In this document: in pieces, positions 36,757 through 45,933 of the stretch
Layout: every line of letters begins with the position of its first letter
Numbering within the stretch: position 1 is the first letter of the stretch
Origin: an uncultured Lutimaribacter sp.
GTDB lineage: Bacteria; Pseudomonadota; Alphaproteobacteria; Rhodobacterales; Rhodobacteraceae
Length of the DNA stretch: 64,000 nt
Reading direction: 5' to 3'
Assembly (NCBI GenBank): GCA_913061505.1
Contig: CAJXSO010000009.1
Coordinates: 18,994-82,993 of the forward strand
Made by a program: the position numbers and the translations under genes
Notes under the pieces: model-generated
Seen by the model: the letters and a program-made list of their open reading frames with translations, nothing else
The model's database searches: none
Told to the model about the DNA's origin: nothing

Positions 36757-38127
36757 CTAACTTGCAGCGGCCTGCGCCCGTTCGGCGCGCAGCGCGGAAA
36801 GCTCTTCCGCCACCAAAAAGGCCAGTTCCAGGGATTGGCTGGCATTCAGGCGCGGGTCGCATGCGGTGTGATAGCGCGAAGACAGGTCTTCGTCGGTCAC
36901 AGCGCGCACCCCGCCGGTGCATTCGGTCACATCGGCGCCCGTCATTTCGAAATGCACCCCGCCCGGAACCGTGCCATGGGCCTTGTGCACGGCAAAGAAT
37001 TCGCGCACCTCGCTGAGCACCGCCTCAAATGGGCGGGTTTTGAACCCGGTCGAGGATTTGATCGTGTTGCCATGCATCGGGTCGCAGACCCAAACCACAT
37101 TGGCGCCTTCCTCTTGCACTGCCTTAATCAGGCGCGGCAGATGTTCGGCCACTTTGCCAGCCCCAAAGCGCGCAATCAGCGTCAGCCGGCCTGCCTCGTT
37201 TTGTGGGTTCAGCTTGGCCATCAACACTTTAAGATCCTCGGCCGTGGTCGAGGGGCCGCATTTCAGGCCAATCGGGTTTAGCACGCCACGGGCAAATTCC
37301 ACATGCGCCCCATCGGGTTGGCGGGTGCGATCGCCGATCCACACCATATGGCCCGAGCCTGCCAACCATTTGCCGCTGGTCGAATCCAGACGCGTCAGCG
37401 CCTCTTCATATTCCAGCAACAGCGCTTCGTGGCTGGTATAGAAATCAACCGTTTGCAGCGCATGGGTGGCGTCAGCGGTGATGCCAGCCGCGGTCATGAA
37501 ATCCAGCGTATCGCTGATGCGGTTGGCCATATCGCGATAGCGTTCGGCTTTTTCGCCCTCGGCAAAGCCCAAGGTCCAGCTGTGCACCTGGTGCACATCG
37601 GCATAGCCACCCGTTGAAAACGCGCGCAACAGGTTCAGCGTGGCGGCGGCCTGGGTGTAGGCCTGCAACATTTTCTTGGGGTCGGGAATGCGGGCCTGGG
37701 GGGTAAAGGCCAGCTCGTTGATGATATCGCCCCGGTAGCTGGGCAGCTCGACCCCATCGACAACCTCGGTGGGGGCGCTGCGCGGCTTGGCAAATTGGCC
37801 CGCCATGCGCCCCACCTTGACCACCGGCACCTTGGCGCCATAGGTCAAAACCATGGCCATTTGCAGCATCACTTTGAACGTATCGCGAATAGCATTGGCG
37901 CTGAATTGATCGAAGCTTTCGGCGCAATCACCGCCCTGCAGCAAAAACGCCTCGCCGCGCGATGCAGCCCCCAGGGCGCGTTTCAATTTGCGCGCCTCGC
38001 CGGCGAAAACCAGCGGCGGATATTTCGACAATTGCCCCTCGACCGCGGCCAATTCGGCGGCGTCTGTGTAATCGGGCATTTGTACACGTGGCTTTGCGCG
38101 CCAATCCGATTTCTGCCATTCGCTCAT
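36757..38127 (-). CDS. Class II (plant-type) 3-deoxy-7-phosphoheptulonate synthase
   Basis: Class II DAHP synthase of 456 residues, the first step of the shikimate pathway (phosphoenolpyruvate plus erythrose 4-phosphate). Family stretches are [15 protein letters not shown] (metal Cys, about 68), [51 protein letters not shown] and [18 protein letters not shown] with the metal-binding His and Glu. The last part, [24 protein letters not shown], is complete. It is alone on the minus strand with its own terminator. No class I enzyme is in the window. Confidence 0.94.
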   Translation of the reverse strand: MSEWQKSDWRAKPRVQMPDYTDAAELAAVEGQLSKYPPLVFAGEARKLKRALGAASRGEAFLLQGGDCAESFDQFSANAIRDTFKVMLQMAMVLTYGAKVPVVKVGRMAGQFAKPRSAPTEVVDGVELPSYRGDIINELAFTPQARIPDPKKMLQAYTQAAATLNLLRAFSTGGYADVHQVHSWTLGFAEGEKAERYRDMANRISDTLDFMTAAGITADATHALQTVDFYTSHEALLLEYEEALTRLDSTSGKWLAGSGHMVWIGDRTRQPDGAHVEFARGVLNPIGLKCGPSTTAEDLKVLMAKLNPQNEAGRLTLIARFGAGKVAEHLPRLIKAVQEEGANVVWVCDPMHGNTIKSSTGFKTRPFEAVLSEVREFFAVHKAHGTVPGGVHFEMTGADVTECTGGVRAVTDEDLSSRYHTACDPRLNASQSLELAFLVAEELSALRAERAQAAAS

Positions 38128-38305
38128 TGTCGGTCTCCGGGTAATGTCTTTTGAACGCGCCCTCTATACAGAACCGTTGCGGCAGTGGCCATAACCGAAT
38201 TACGGCACTTAATGGTCGAATTCGTGCTATTTTGGCCCTGCAACCCCTTGAAGAACAGCGCCAAAACTGGTGAAGTGTCGGGCAGCCTTTTCACCGAGTC
38301 CCCCA

Positions 38306-39322
38306 ATGCCCGCAAAACTTCCCACCCCAAAGCCAAATGCGATTCCCGCAAAGCCAGTGCTAAAGACGCGCCGCTTTGTTTTTGTTTTGCTGGATAATTT
38401 CACCCTGCTCAGCTTTGCATCTGCATTGGAATGTTTGCGCATTGCCAACCGTATGATTGGCGGGCCTGCCTATAGCTGGATGTTAATTGGCGACGGCGGC
38501 AATATGGCCTCGTGCAGCGCGGGCACTGAATTCAAGCTAGATGCTGATCTGATCGAGCTGAACCGCGAAGACAAGGTGCTGGTCTGCGGCGGGATCGATG
38601 TGCAAAAAGCCACCACCAAGCGCATTATCAGCTGGTTGCGCCGCGAGGCGCGCCGCGGGCTGGTGTTGGGGGGGCTGTGCACGGCATCCTATTCGCTGGC
38701 CAAGGCCGGGCTGCTAGATGGCAAACGCGCCACGATCCATTGGGAAAACCAAGACAGTTTTGCCGAGGAATTCGAAGAGGTGACGCTGACCAAATCGGTG
38801 TTTGTGGTCGATGGCAACCGCCTGACCACGGCGGGCGGCACATCGTCGATCGACCTGATGCTGAAACTGATCGCCGATGATTATGGCGAAGAAATTGCCA
38901 ATTTGGTGGCCGATCAGCAGATTTACTCCTCGATCCGCACCGATCAAGACACCCAGCGCCTCAGCGTGCCCACCCGCATCGGCGTGCGCCACCCCAAGCT
39001 GAGCATGGTGATCCAGAAGATGGAGCAAAACATCGAAGAGCCGATCAGCCCCTCGGCCCTGGCCAAAGAGGTGGGCATGTCGACGCGCCAGCTGGAACGG
39101 CTGTTTCGCCGCTATTTGAACCGCAGCCCCAAACGCTATTACATGGAATTGCGCCTGCAAAAGGCGCGCAACCTGTTGATGCAAACAGATATGTCAGTGA
39201 TCAACGTGGCCCTGGCCTGCGGCTTTGCCTCGCCCTCGCATTTTTCGAAATGCTACCGCGCGCATTACGATACCACCCCCTATCGCGAACGTGGCAGCCA
39301 CGCCACGCGCCTGTCGATCTAG
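38306..39322 (+). CDS. GlxA family AraC-type transcriptional regulator
   Basis: A 338-residue regulator with an N-terminal DJ-1/PfpI (GATase-like) domain (about 25-190) and a C-terminal AraC helix-turn-helix pair (about 230-330). The GATase part has GGLCTASYSLAKAGLLDGKRATIHWE with a Cys at the elbow position. The DNA-binding part has SALAKEVGMSTRQLERLFRRYLNRSPKRYYMELRLQKARNLL and VALACGFASPSHFSKCYRAHY. The ATG at 38306 is used; a GTG 12 codons upstream is possible. Relatives such as GbdR and CdhR control glycine betaine, carnitine and other quaternary-amine catabolism, so this could be the regulator of the mttB genes here; that is inference. Confidence 0.88.
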   Translation: MPAKLPTPKPNAIPAKPVLKTRRFVFVLLDNFTLLSFASALECLRIANRMIGGPAYSWMLIGDGGNMASCSAGTEFKLDADLIELNREDKVLVCGGIDVQKATTKRIISWLRREARRGLVLGGLCTASYSLAKAGLLDGKRATIHWENQDSFAEEFEEVTLTKSVFVVDGNRLTTAGGTSSIDLMLKLIADDYGEEIANLVADQQIYSSIRTDQDTQRLSVPTRIGVRHPKLSMVIQKMEQNIEEPISPSALAKEVGMSTRQLERLFRRYLNRSPKRYYMELRLQKARNLLMQTDMSVINVALACGFASPSHFSKCYRAHYDTTPYRERGSHATRLSI

Positions 39323-39347
39323 GCCCACAGCCAGCGGGCCGCTTGGC

Positions 39348-40448
39348 CTAGCGCGCGGGCGTTAACCGATACACCGCGCCATTGCCCTCGGACAGCATCC
39401 ACAGGCTGCCATCGGGGGCCTCGCGCAGGTCGCGCACGCGGGCGGTTTCGGGGCCAGAAATACGCTCGATCTCGGCAGTGCCTCCGGGCGCCAGGCGGAT
39501 GATCATATCGGAATTCAGCGAGCCCACCAAAAATTGTCCCCGCCATTCGGGCCACAGCCGCCCCGAATAAATCACCAAGCCCGAGGGCGCGATGGATGGA
39601 TCCCAGTAAAAAACCGGCTGTTCCATGCCCTCACGCGCGGTGCCCACGCCAATTTTCAGCCCCGAATAATGCGTGCCATACGAGATCACCGGCCAGCCGT
39701 AATTGCGCCCGGGCAAAATGCGGTTGATCTCATCGCCCCCGCGGGCGCCGTGCTCGTGCGCCCACAGCTGGCCCGTGCCATCAAAGGCCAGCCCCTGGGG
39801 GTTGCGGTGGCCCACCGAGTAAAGCTCGGGCACCGCCCCGGCCAGCCCGACCAGCGGGTTATCGCGGGGCACGGTGCCATCGCTGTTGATGCGCAGCACA
39901 CTGCCGTTATGGCGGGTGATATCCTGGGCGGTTTCATCTGCGCCACGATCGCCAATGGTGAAAAACAAATGCCCACCGGCATCTTGCACCATGCGCCCGC
40001 CGAAATGCCGCCCCCCGCTGGCGCCTGGGGTCATCTCGAATATCCGGCGCGGGTTTTGCAACCCTGTCTCGTCGGGCGACAGCCGCGCCCGGGTAATGGC
40101 CAGCCCCGTGCCACCTGCCGCATGGCGCACCGTGTGCGACAAAAAGATATGCCGGCTTTTGGCAAAATCCTGCGCCACCAGCACCTCGAGCAACCCGCCC
40201 TGGCCACTTGGCACCACCTCGGGCAGGCCCGATACCGGGCTGGCCTGCCCGTTTTCATCCAGCCGCCAAAGCCGCCCCTCGCGTTCGCTGATCAATGCGC
40301 GCCCGCCCGGCAAAAAGGCCAAAGACCAAGGCGTTTCAAACCCTTGCGCCACAGTTTGCACGCGGATCTCGCCCGTGTTCGAGGCAAGAACCTGGGCCTT
40401 GGCTGGCTGCAAAAGCAGGAAAAATGCGACAGAGAGTAAACGCAGCAT
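39348..40448 (-). CDS. Secreted PQQ-dependent sugar dehydrogenase (YliI/Asd-like)
   Basis: A 366-residue exported soluble quinoprotein glucose/aldose dehydrogenase-like beta-propeller. Residues 1-18 are a signal peptide ending PAKAQ. Propeller strands include VAQGFETPWSLAFLPGGRALISERE, LFFTIGDRGADETAQDI, HRNPQGLAFDGTGQLWAHEHGARGGDEINRI and GRNYGWPVISYGTHYSG, which match the YliI/Asd type that binds PQQ. The ATG at 40448 is chosen by the signal peptide and an AGGA site; the upstream 47 codons are not. PQQ biosynthesis genes are not in the window. Confidence 0.9.
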   Translation of the reverse strand: MLRLLSVAFFLLLQPAKAQVLASNTGEIRVQTVAQGFETPWSLAFLPGGRALISEREGRLWRLDENGQASPVSGLPEVVPSGQGGLLEVLVAQDFAKSRHIFLSHTVRHAAGGTGLAITRARLSPDETGLQNPRRIFEMTPGASGGRHFGGRMVQDAGGHLFFTIGDRGADETAQDITRHNGSVLRINSDGTVPRDNPLVGLAGAVPELYSVGHRNPQGLAFDGTGQLWAHEHGARGGDEINRILPGRNYGWPVISYGTHYSGLKIGVGTAREGMEQPVFYWDPSIAPSGLVIYSGRLWPEWRGQFLVGSLNSDMIIRLAPGGTAEIERISGPETARVRDLREAPDGSLWMLSEGNGAVYRLTPAR

Positions 40449-40631
40449 GGCACATCCTGTGGCGGGCAACATGGGGGGCTTTCCCCATATGTGGGGCGAT
40501 GCGCGCGCGCTGCAAGGGTTGGCCCAGCCCGCCCGCCTTACGTTGCCAGAGGCTACGTTAATTTCCTTTTCTTTTATCCACCGCCGCACTAATGTTTCGA
40601 CCGGACCATTGTTCCAATTGGGAGTTTACTT

Positions 40632-41825
40632 ATGAAAAAACTAATGATGGCAACCGCCGCTGCCGCGTTGTTGGCAACTGGCGCGTTTGCAGGTGGGCAC
40701 AGCAAAGAAGTGAAACTGGGTGTTGTCCTGGGCTTCACCGGGCCTTTGGAATCGATCACGCCGCATATGGGCGCGGGCGCTGAATTGGCCATGAAAGAAG
40801 TGTCCGACAGCGGCAAGCTGCTGGATGGTGCAATGGTAACGCCCGTGCGCGGCGATTCCACCTGCATCGATGCGGGCGCGGCCACCGCTGCTGCAGAACG
40901 CCTGATCACCGCTGACGGGATCAAAGGCATCATGGGCGCAGATTGCTCGGGCGTGACCGGCGCGATCTTGTCGAACGTGGCGCTGCCCAACGGCGTTGTG
41001 ATGATCTCGCCCTCGGCCACCTCGCCGGGCCTGTCGACCGCCGAAGATAACGGCCTGTTCTTCCGCACCGCCCCGTCGGATGCGCGCCAGGGCGTTGTGA
41101 TGACCGAAATCCTGATGGAAGAAGGCATCAAAGAAGTGGCCGTTTCCTATGTGAACAACGACTACGGCAAAGGCCTGGCCGATAGCTTCCAAGCTGCGTT
41201 CGAAGCAGCGGGCGGCAAAGTGACCATCAACGCAGCCCACGAAGACCAAAAAGCCGACTATTCGGCCGAAGTGGGCGCCTTGGCAGCCGCTGGTGGCCAG
41301 CGCCTGGTTGTGGCAGGCTACGTTGACGGTGGCGGCTCGGGCATCGTGCGCGCAGCATTGGATGCAGGCGCCTTTGACAGCTTCCATTTCCCCGACGGGA
41401 TGGTGGGCGCAAAGCTGGAAGAAAACTTTGGCTCGGAAATCGACGGCTCGACCGGCCAGCACCCCGGCACCGACAGCCCGGGCGCGGCCAAGTTCCAAGA
41501 GCTGGCAGGCGATGCGTTTGACCCCACCAGCGCCTTTGCAGCCGAAAGCTATGATGCGGCAGCGCTGATCATGCTGGCGATGCAGGCGGCCAATTCCGAT
41601 GACCCGCAGGTTTACAAAGACAAGGTGATGGATGTTGCCAACGCACCGGGCGAGAAAATCTACCCCGGCGAGCTGGCCAAAGCGCTGGATCTGCTGAAAG
41701 CGGGCACCGATATCGATTATGTCGGCGCAAGCGCGGTTGAACTGATCGGCCCCGGTGAATCGGCTGGCAACTACCGCCAGATCGTTTTCAAAGACGGCAA
41801 AATCACCACTGCCAAATACCGCTAA
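40632..41825 (+). CDS. Branched-chain amino-acid ABC transporter binding protein (LivK-like)
   Basis: Periplasmic type I binding protein of 397 residues. The signal peptide is about residues 1-20 (AAAALLATGAFA-GGH). The mature part has EVKLGVVLGFTGPLESITPHMGAGAELAMKE, MGADCSGVTGAILSNVALPNGVVMISPSATSPGLS and VSYVNNDYGKGLADSFQAAFE, typical of LivJ/LivK-like proteins. GGGAG lies seven bases before the ATG. It leads livGFHM; a strong terminator just after it will give more binding protein than transporter. Substrate may be amino acids, or another amide or urea-like solute. Confidence 0.9.
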   Translation: MKKLMMATAAAALLATGAFAGGHSKEVKLGVVLGFTGPLESITPHMGAGAELAMKEVSDSGKLLDGAMVTPVRGDSTCIDAGAATAAAERLITADGIKGIMGADCSGVTGAILSNVALPNGVVMISPSATSPGLSTAEDNGLFFRTAPSDARQGVVMTEILMEEGIKEVAVSYVNNDYGKGLADSFQAAFEAAGGKVTINAAHEDQKADYSAEVGALAAAGGQRLVVAGYVDGGGSGIVRAALDAGAFDSFHFPDGMVGAKLEENFGSEIDGSTGQHPGTDSPGAAKFQELAGDAFDPTSAFAAESYDAAALIMLAMQAANSDDPQVYKDKVMDVANAPGEKIYPGELAKALDLLKAGTDIDYVGASAVELIGPGESAGNYRQIVFKDGKITTAKYR

Positions 41826-41858
41826 TCGTTCAAAGCAGCGATGGTGCGAAAGAAAATT

Positions 41859-41890
41859 ACAGCCCGGGGCCACCCCCCGGGCTGTTTGTT
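41859..41890 (+). terminator. Terminator between binding-protein gene and livG
   Basis: An 11-bp stem (ACAGCCCGGGG / CCCCGGGCTGT) with a 5-base loop is followed by TTGTTT. It lies 34 bases after the binding-protein stop. livG starts 115 bases later, so partial read-through or a second promoter must serve livGFHM. Confidence 0.8.
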
Positions 41891-42004
41891 TCCAACGGTT
41901 CAGTGGGTGTTAGGTAAAGCTTGAAATGCATGCCTCACCTCGGCTAGTGACGCCGAAATTCTTCACCCCGCCAGCGGTTCAACAACGGAGGTCTGCGGCC
42001 TGAT

Positions 42005-42796
42005 ATGATCAGAGTCGAAAACTTGCACAAACATTTTGGCGGCTTTCACGCGGTGGATGGTGCCAGCCTTGAAATTCAGCCCGGCTCTATCACCGGCCTG
42101 ATTGGCCCAAATGGCGCGGGCAAAACCACGCTGTTTAACGTCATTGCCGGGGTATTGCCCCCCACCAGCGGGCGCGTCACCATGGCGGGCGAAGATATCA
42201 CCGGCCTGCCGCCGCATGCCTTGTTTCACAAGGGGCTGCTGCGCACCTTTCAGATTGCCCATGAATTCAGCTCGATGACATGCCGCGAAAACCTGATGAT
42301 GGTGCCGGGCAACCAGGCGGGCGAACAGCTGTGGAACACATGGTTTGGGCGCAAACGCATTGCCGATGAAGAACGCGCGCTGCGCGCCAAGGCCGATGAG
42401 GTGCTGGAATTTCTGACCATCAGCCATTTGGCCGATCACAAGGCAGGCCAGGTTTCCGGCGGGCAGAAAAAGCTGCTGGAACTGGGCCGCACCATGATGG
42501 TGGATGCCAAGATCGTGTTTCTCGACGAGGTGGGCGCAGGCGTGAACCGCACGCTGCTCAACACCATTGGCGACGCGATTTTGCAACTGAACAAAGAGCG
42601 CGGCTACACCTTTGTGGTGATCGAACATGACATGGATTTCATCGGCAAAATCTGCAACCCGGTGATTTGCATGGCCGAGGGCAAGGTATTGGCCGAAGGC
42701 ACCCTGGCCCAGATCAAGGCCAACGAGCAAGTGATCGAGGCCTATTTGGGCACCGGCCTGAAAAACAAAGACAAACTGGCGGAGGCTGGCGCATGA
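42005..42796 (+). CDS. livG: Branched-chain amino-acid ABC transporter ATPase LivG
   Basis: ATPase of 263 residues. Walker A is [16 protein letters not shown] (about 36-51), the signature is [16 protein letters not shown] and the switch His is in [17 protein letters not shown]. Walker B reads [17 protein letters not shown]: the usual DEP is DEV, with the catalytic Glu kept. The DEV variant is found in some Liv-type ATPases. A GGAGG lies 14-18 bases before the ATG, a long spacing. Its stop overlaps the livF start (ATGA). Confidence 0.92.
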   Translation: MIRVENLHKHFGGFHAVDGASLEIQPGSITGLIGPNGAGKTTLFNVIAGVLPPTSGRVTMAGEDITGLPPHALFHKGLLRTFQIAHEFSSMTCRENLMMVPGNQAGEQLWNTWFGRKRIADEERALRAKADEVLEFLTISHLADHKAGQVSGGQKKLLELGRTMMVDAKIVFLDEVGAGVNRTLLNTIGDAILQLNKERGYTFVVIEHDMDFIGKICNPVICMAEGKVLAEGTLAQIKANEQVIEAYLGTGLKNKDKLAEAGA

Positions 42797-43563
42797 GCAC
42801 CCCCAACACCCCCACCGCCCGCGGTGGCGAAGGCGCCACGGCGCTGGCCGGTGACACGCCTTTTCTGATTGGCGAGGCGATGACCGGCGGCTACGGCAAA
42901 GGCCCCGATATTTTGCATGACTGCACCATCGCTGTGAACCCGGGCGAAATTGCCGTAATCGTCGGCCCCAATGGCGCCGGCAAATCAACCGCGATGAAAG
43001 CGGTGTTTGGCATGCTGGATCTGCGGGCAGGCCATGTGCGGCTGGATGGCGAAGACATCACCCATCTGTCGCCCCAGGAACGCGTGCGCAAGGGCATGGG
43101 GTTTGTGCCCCAAACCAGCAATATTTTCACCTCGATGACGGTGGAAGAAAACCTGGAAATGGGGGCCTTTATCCGCACCGATGATATCCGCGAAACCATC
43201 GAACAGGTGTTTGATCTGTTCCCCATCCTGCGCGACAAACGCCGCCAGCCCGCGGGCGAGCTTTCGGGCGGGCAGCGCCAGCAGGTGGCGGTGGGCCGCG
43301 CGCTGATGACCAAGCCCAAAGTCTTGATGTTGGACGAGCCGACAGCCGGTGTAAGCCCGATTGTGATGGACGAATTATTCGACCGTATCATCGAGGTCAG
43401 CCGCACCGGCCTGCCCATTTTGATGGTCGAGCAAAACGCCCGCCAAGCGCTGGAAATTGCCGACAAAGGCTATGTGCTGGTGCAGGGCGCCAATGCCTTT
43501 ACCGGCAGCGGGCGCGATTTGCTGAACGACGCCGATGTGCGCAAAAGCTTTTTGGGGGGCTAA
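42793..43563 (+). CDS. livF: Branched-chain amino-acid ABC transporter ATPase LivF
   Basis: ATPase of 256 residues. A non-conserved N-terminal extension of about 25 residues precedes the core. Walker A is GPNGAGKSTAMKAVFG (about 58-73), the signature LSGGQRQQVAVGRALM, Walker B VLMLDEPTAGVSP and the switch region LPILMVEQNARQALEIAD; the switch His is replaced by Gln in MVEQN, normal for LivF. Its ATG overlaps livG; it ends one base before livH. Confidence 0.92.
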   Translation: MSTPNTPTARGGEGATALAGDTPFLIGEAMTGGYGKGPDILHDCTIAVNPGEIAVIVGPNGAGKSTAMKAVFGMLDLRAGHVRLDGEDITHLSPQERVRKGMGFVPQTSNIFTSMTVEENLEMGAFIRTDDIRETIEQVFDLFPILRDKRRQPAGELSGGQRQQVAVGRALMTKPKVLMLDEPTAGVSPIVMDELFDRIIEVSRTGLPILMVEQNARQALEIADKGYVLVQGANAFTGSGRDLLNDADVRKSFLGG

Positions 43564-43564
43564 G

Positions 43565-44575
43565 ATGGATTTTCTGAATGCCTTTGTGGCACTGTCAAAT
43601 TTCGTGCTGATCCCCGCCATTGCCTATGGCAGCCAATTGGCCCTGGGCGCGCTGGGTGTCACGCTGATCTACGGCATCTTGCGGTTTTCCAACTTTGCCC
43701 ATGGCGACACGATGGCCTTTGGCACCATGGCAACCGTGCTGATCACCTGGTGGTTTCAATCCATGGGCATCAGTTTTGGCCCCCTGCCCACCGCGCTTTT
43801 GGCCCTGCCCTTTGGCATTGCGGTCTGTGCGGCGCTGGTGCTGCTGACAGATCGCGGGATTTACCGCTTTTATCGCCGGGTCAAGGCCAAGCCGATCATC
43901 TTGGTGATGGCCTCGCTGGGGGTGATGTTCATCATGAATGGCCTGGTGCGTTTTATCATCGGCCCCGATGACCAGCGATTTGCCGATGGCGCGCGCTTTA
44001 TCGTGACGGCGGGCGAATTCAAGAAAATGACCGGCCTGTCCGAGGGGCTTGCGCTGAAATCAACCCAAGCCATTACGCTGGTCACGGCCATTGTCGTGGT
44101 GGCGGCGCTGTTTTGGTTCTTGAACAAAACCCGCACCGGCAAATCGATGCGCGCCTATTCCGACAACGAGGATCTGGCGCTGTTGTCGGGCATCAACCCC
44201 GAGCGCGTGGTCATGGTGACATGGCTGATCGTGGCAGGGTTGGCCACGATCGCGGGTGTGCTCTATGGGCTTGATAAATCATTCAAACCCTTCACCTATT
44301 TCCAGCTGCTTTTGCCCATTTTCGCCAGCGCCATCGTGGGCGGCCTGGGCAACCCGCTGGGCGCCATCGCGGGGGGCTTTGTGATTGCGTTTTCCGAGGT
44401 CATGGTCACCTATGCGTGGAAAAAAGTGGCAGGCTATATCCTGCCCGAGGCATGGGCGCCCGATGGCTTGGTGCAGCTGATGTCGACCGACTATAAATTC
44501 GCCGTCAGCTTTGCGATCTTGCTGATCGTGCTGCTGTTCAAACCCACAGGCTTGTTCAAGGGGAAATCGGTATGA
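43565..44575 (+). CDS. livH: Branched-chain amino-acid ABC transporter permease LivH
   Basis: Inner-membrane permease of 336 residues with about eight to nine membrane segments. It opens MDFLNAFVALSNFVLIPAIAYGSQLALGALGVTLIYG, then RFSNFAHGDTMAFGTMA, the conserved LivH first-third signature. The cytoplasmic loop with SMRAYSDNEDLALLSGINPERVVMVTWLI (about 195-225) is the ATPase contact region. The start lies one base after the livF stop; the stop overlaps livM by 4 bases. Confidence 0.92.
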   Translation: MDFLNAFVALSNFVLIPAIAYGSQLALGALGVTLIYGILRFSNFAHGDTMAFGTMATVLITWWFQSMGISFGPLPTALLALPFGIAVCAALVLLTDRGIYRFYRRVKAKPIILVMASLGVMFIMNGLVRFIIGPDDQRFADGARFIVTAGEFKKMTGLSEGLALKSTQAITLVTAIVVVAALFWFLNKTRTGKSMRAYSDNEDLALLSGINPERVVMVTWLIVAGLATIAGVLYGLDKSFKPFTYFQLLLPIFASAIVGGLGNPLGAIAGGFVIAFSEVMVTYAWKKVAGYILPEAWAPDGLVQLMSTDYKFAVSFAILLIVLLFKPTGLFKGKSV

Positions 44576-45876
44576 GCACCAGTTTGAAAACCCCGCTGTT
44601 GTTTGCCGTTGTGGCGGCAATGATCGTGGCCACGGGCCAGCTGCAAAGCTGGAACACCGCGCTGCAAATTCTAAATTTCGGCCTGATCAGTGCGATCATG
44701 GCGCTGGGGGTGAACCTGCAATGGGGCTTTGCCGGCCTTTTTAACGTTGGCATCATGGGCTTTGTTGCCTTGGGCGGTTTGGCCACTGTTATCGTCTCCA
44801 TGCCCCCCACAACCGATGCCTGGGCCGCCGGTGGTGGGCGTATTTTGCTGGGCCTTGCCATGGGTGCGGCCACGATTGTGGCAGGCATCTTGCTATGGGC
44901 GCGGCTGCCACGCGGGCGCATGCGCGGGCTGGTGGTGGCGGCGGTGCTGGTGCTGGGCTTTGCGCTGTTTCGCACGGTCTTTGACGGCGGCGTCAGCGCG
45001 GTAGAGGCGGTGAACCCCGCCAGCACCGGCTATCTGGGCGGTTTGGGCCTGCCGATCTTGCTGGCCTGGCCCCTGGGCGGTGTTTTAGCGGCGGGCGCTG
45101 CGTGGATCATCGGCAAGACCGCGCTTGGGCTGCGCTCGGATTATCTGGCGATTGCCACGCTGGGCATCGCGGAAATCATCATCGCTGTGATGAAAAACGA
45201 AGATTGGCTGGCGCGCGGCGTGAAAAACGTAATCGGCCTGCCCCGCCCGCTGCCTTATGAGGTAGACCTGCAGCAAGACCCGGGCTTTGCCGCTACAGCC
45301 AGCAGCCTGGGGCTGGATCCTGTCACCGCCTCGACGCTTTACGTGAAACTGGGCTATTCGGCGCTGTTTACCGTGGTGCTGGTGATCTTGCTTATCCTGG
45401 CGCAGCGCGCTTTGCACAGCCCATGGGGCCGCATGATGCGTGCCATCCGCGATAACGAGGTGGCCGCCGAAGCGATGGGCAAGGATGTCACACGCCGCCA
45501 CCTGCAGATCTTTATTCTAGGTTCGGCCGTGTGCGGCATTGCAGGCGCCATGATGACCACGCTTGACAGCCAGCTGACACCGGGCGCCTACCAACCGCTG
45601 CGCTTTACCTTCCTGATCTGGGTGATGGTGATTGTGGGCGGCTCGGGCAACAACCTGGGCTCGGTTCTGGGCGGTTTCTTGATCTGGTTCTTGTGGGTTC
45701 AGGTAGAACCCGTGGGCCTGTGGGCGCTAGAGCTGCTGACCAGCGGCATGGCCGAAGATAACGCCTTGCGCATGCATCTGATCGACAGCGCCGCCCATAT
45801 GCGGCTGTTGACCATGGGTATCGTGCTGCTTTTGGTGCTGCGCTTTAGCCCCAAGGGCCTGCTGCCAGAAAAATAG
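44572..45876 (+). CDS. livM: Branched-chain amino-acid ABC transporter permease LivM
   Basis: Inner-membrane permease of 434 residues, partner of LivH. About ten membrane segments are seen. FGLISAIMALGVNLQWGFAGLFNVGIMGFVALGG (about 38-70) is the LivM signature; SDYLAIATLGIAEIII and the coupling loop RMMRAIRDNEVAAEAMGKDV (near 285-304) are intact. Extra residues at about 200-245 (NVIGLPRPLPYEVDLQQDPG) fit a periplasmic loop. It ends with a bidirectional terminator. The closing gene of the transporter operon. Confidence 0.92.
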   Translation: MSTSLKTPLLFAVVAAMIVATGQLQSWNTALQILNFGLISAIMALGVNLQWGFAGLFNVGIMGFVALGGLATVIVSMPPTTDAWAAGGGRILLGLAMGAATIVAGILLWARLPRGRMRGLVVAAVLVLGFALFRTVFDGGVSAVEAVNPASTGYLGGLGLPILLAWPLGGVLAAGAAWIIGKTALGLRSDYLAIATLGIAEIIIAVMKNEDWLARGVKNVIGLPRPLPYEVDLQQDPGFAATASSLGLDPVTASTLYVKLGYSALFTVVLVILLILAQRALHSPWGRMMRAIRDNEVAAEAMGKDVTRRHLQIFILGSAVCGIAGAMMTTLDSQLTPGAYQPLRFTFLIWVMVIVGGSGNNLGSVLGGFLIWFLWVQVEPVGLWALELLTSGMAEDNALRMHLIDSAAHMRLLTMGIVLLLVLRFSPKGLLPEK

Positions 45877-45900
45877 GCAACCGCCTTGTAGCACACAAAC

Positions 45901-45929
45901 AAAGGCGCGCCCAAGCGGCGCGCCTTTTT
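45901..45929. terminator. Bidirectional terminator between livM and the HerA-like gene
   Basis: An 11-bp stem, AAAGGCGCGCC/GGCGCGCCTTT, with a 5-base loop is followed by T on the plus strand and flanked by A on the left side. It lies between two convergent genes: 24 bases after livM and 4 bases after the facing stop codon. Confidence 0.85.
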
Positions 45930-45933
45930 GCAT

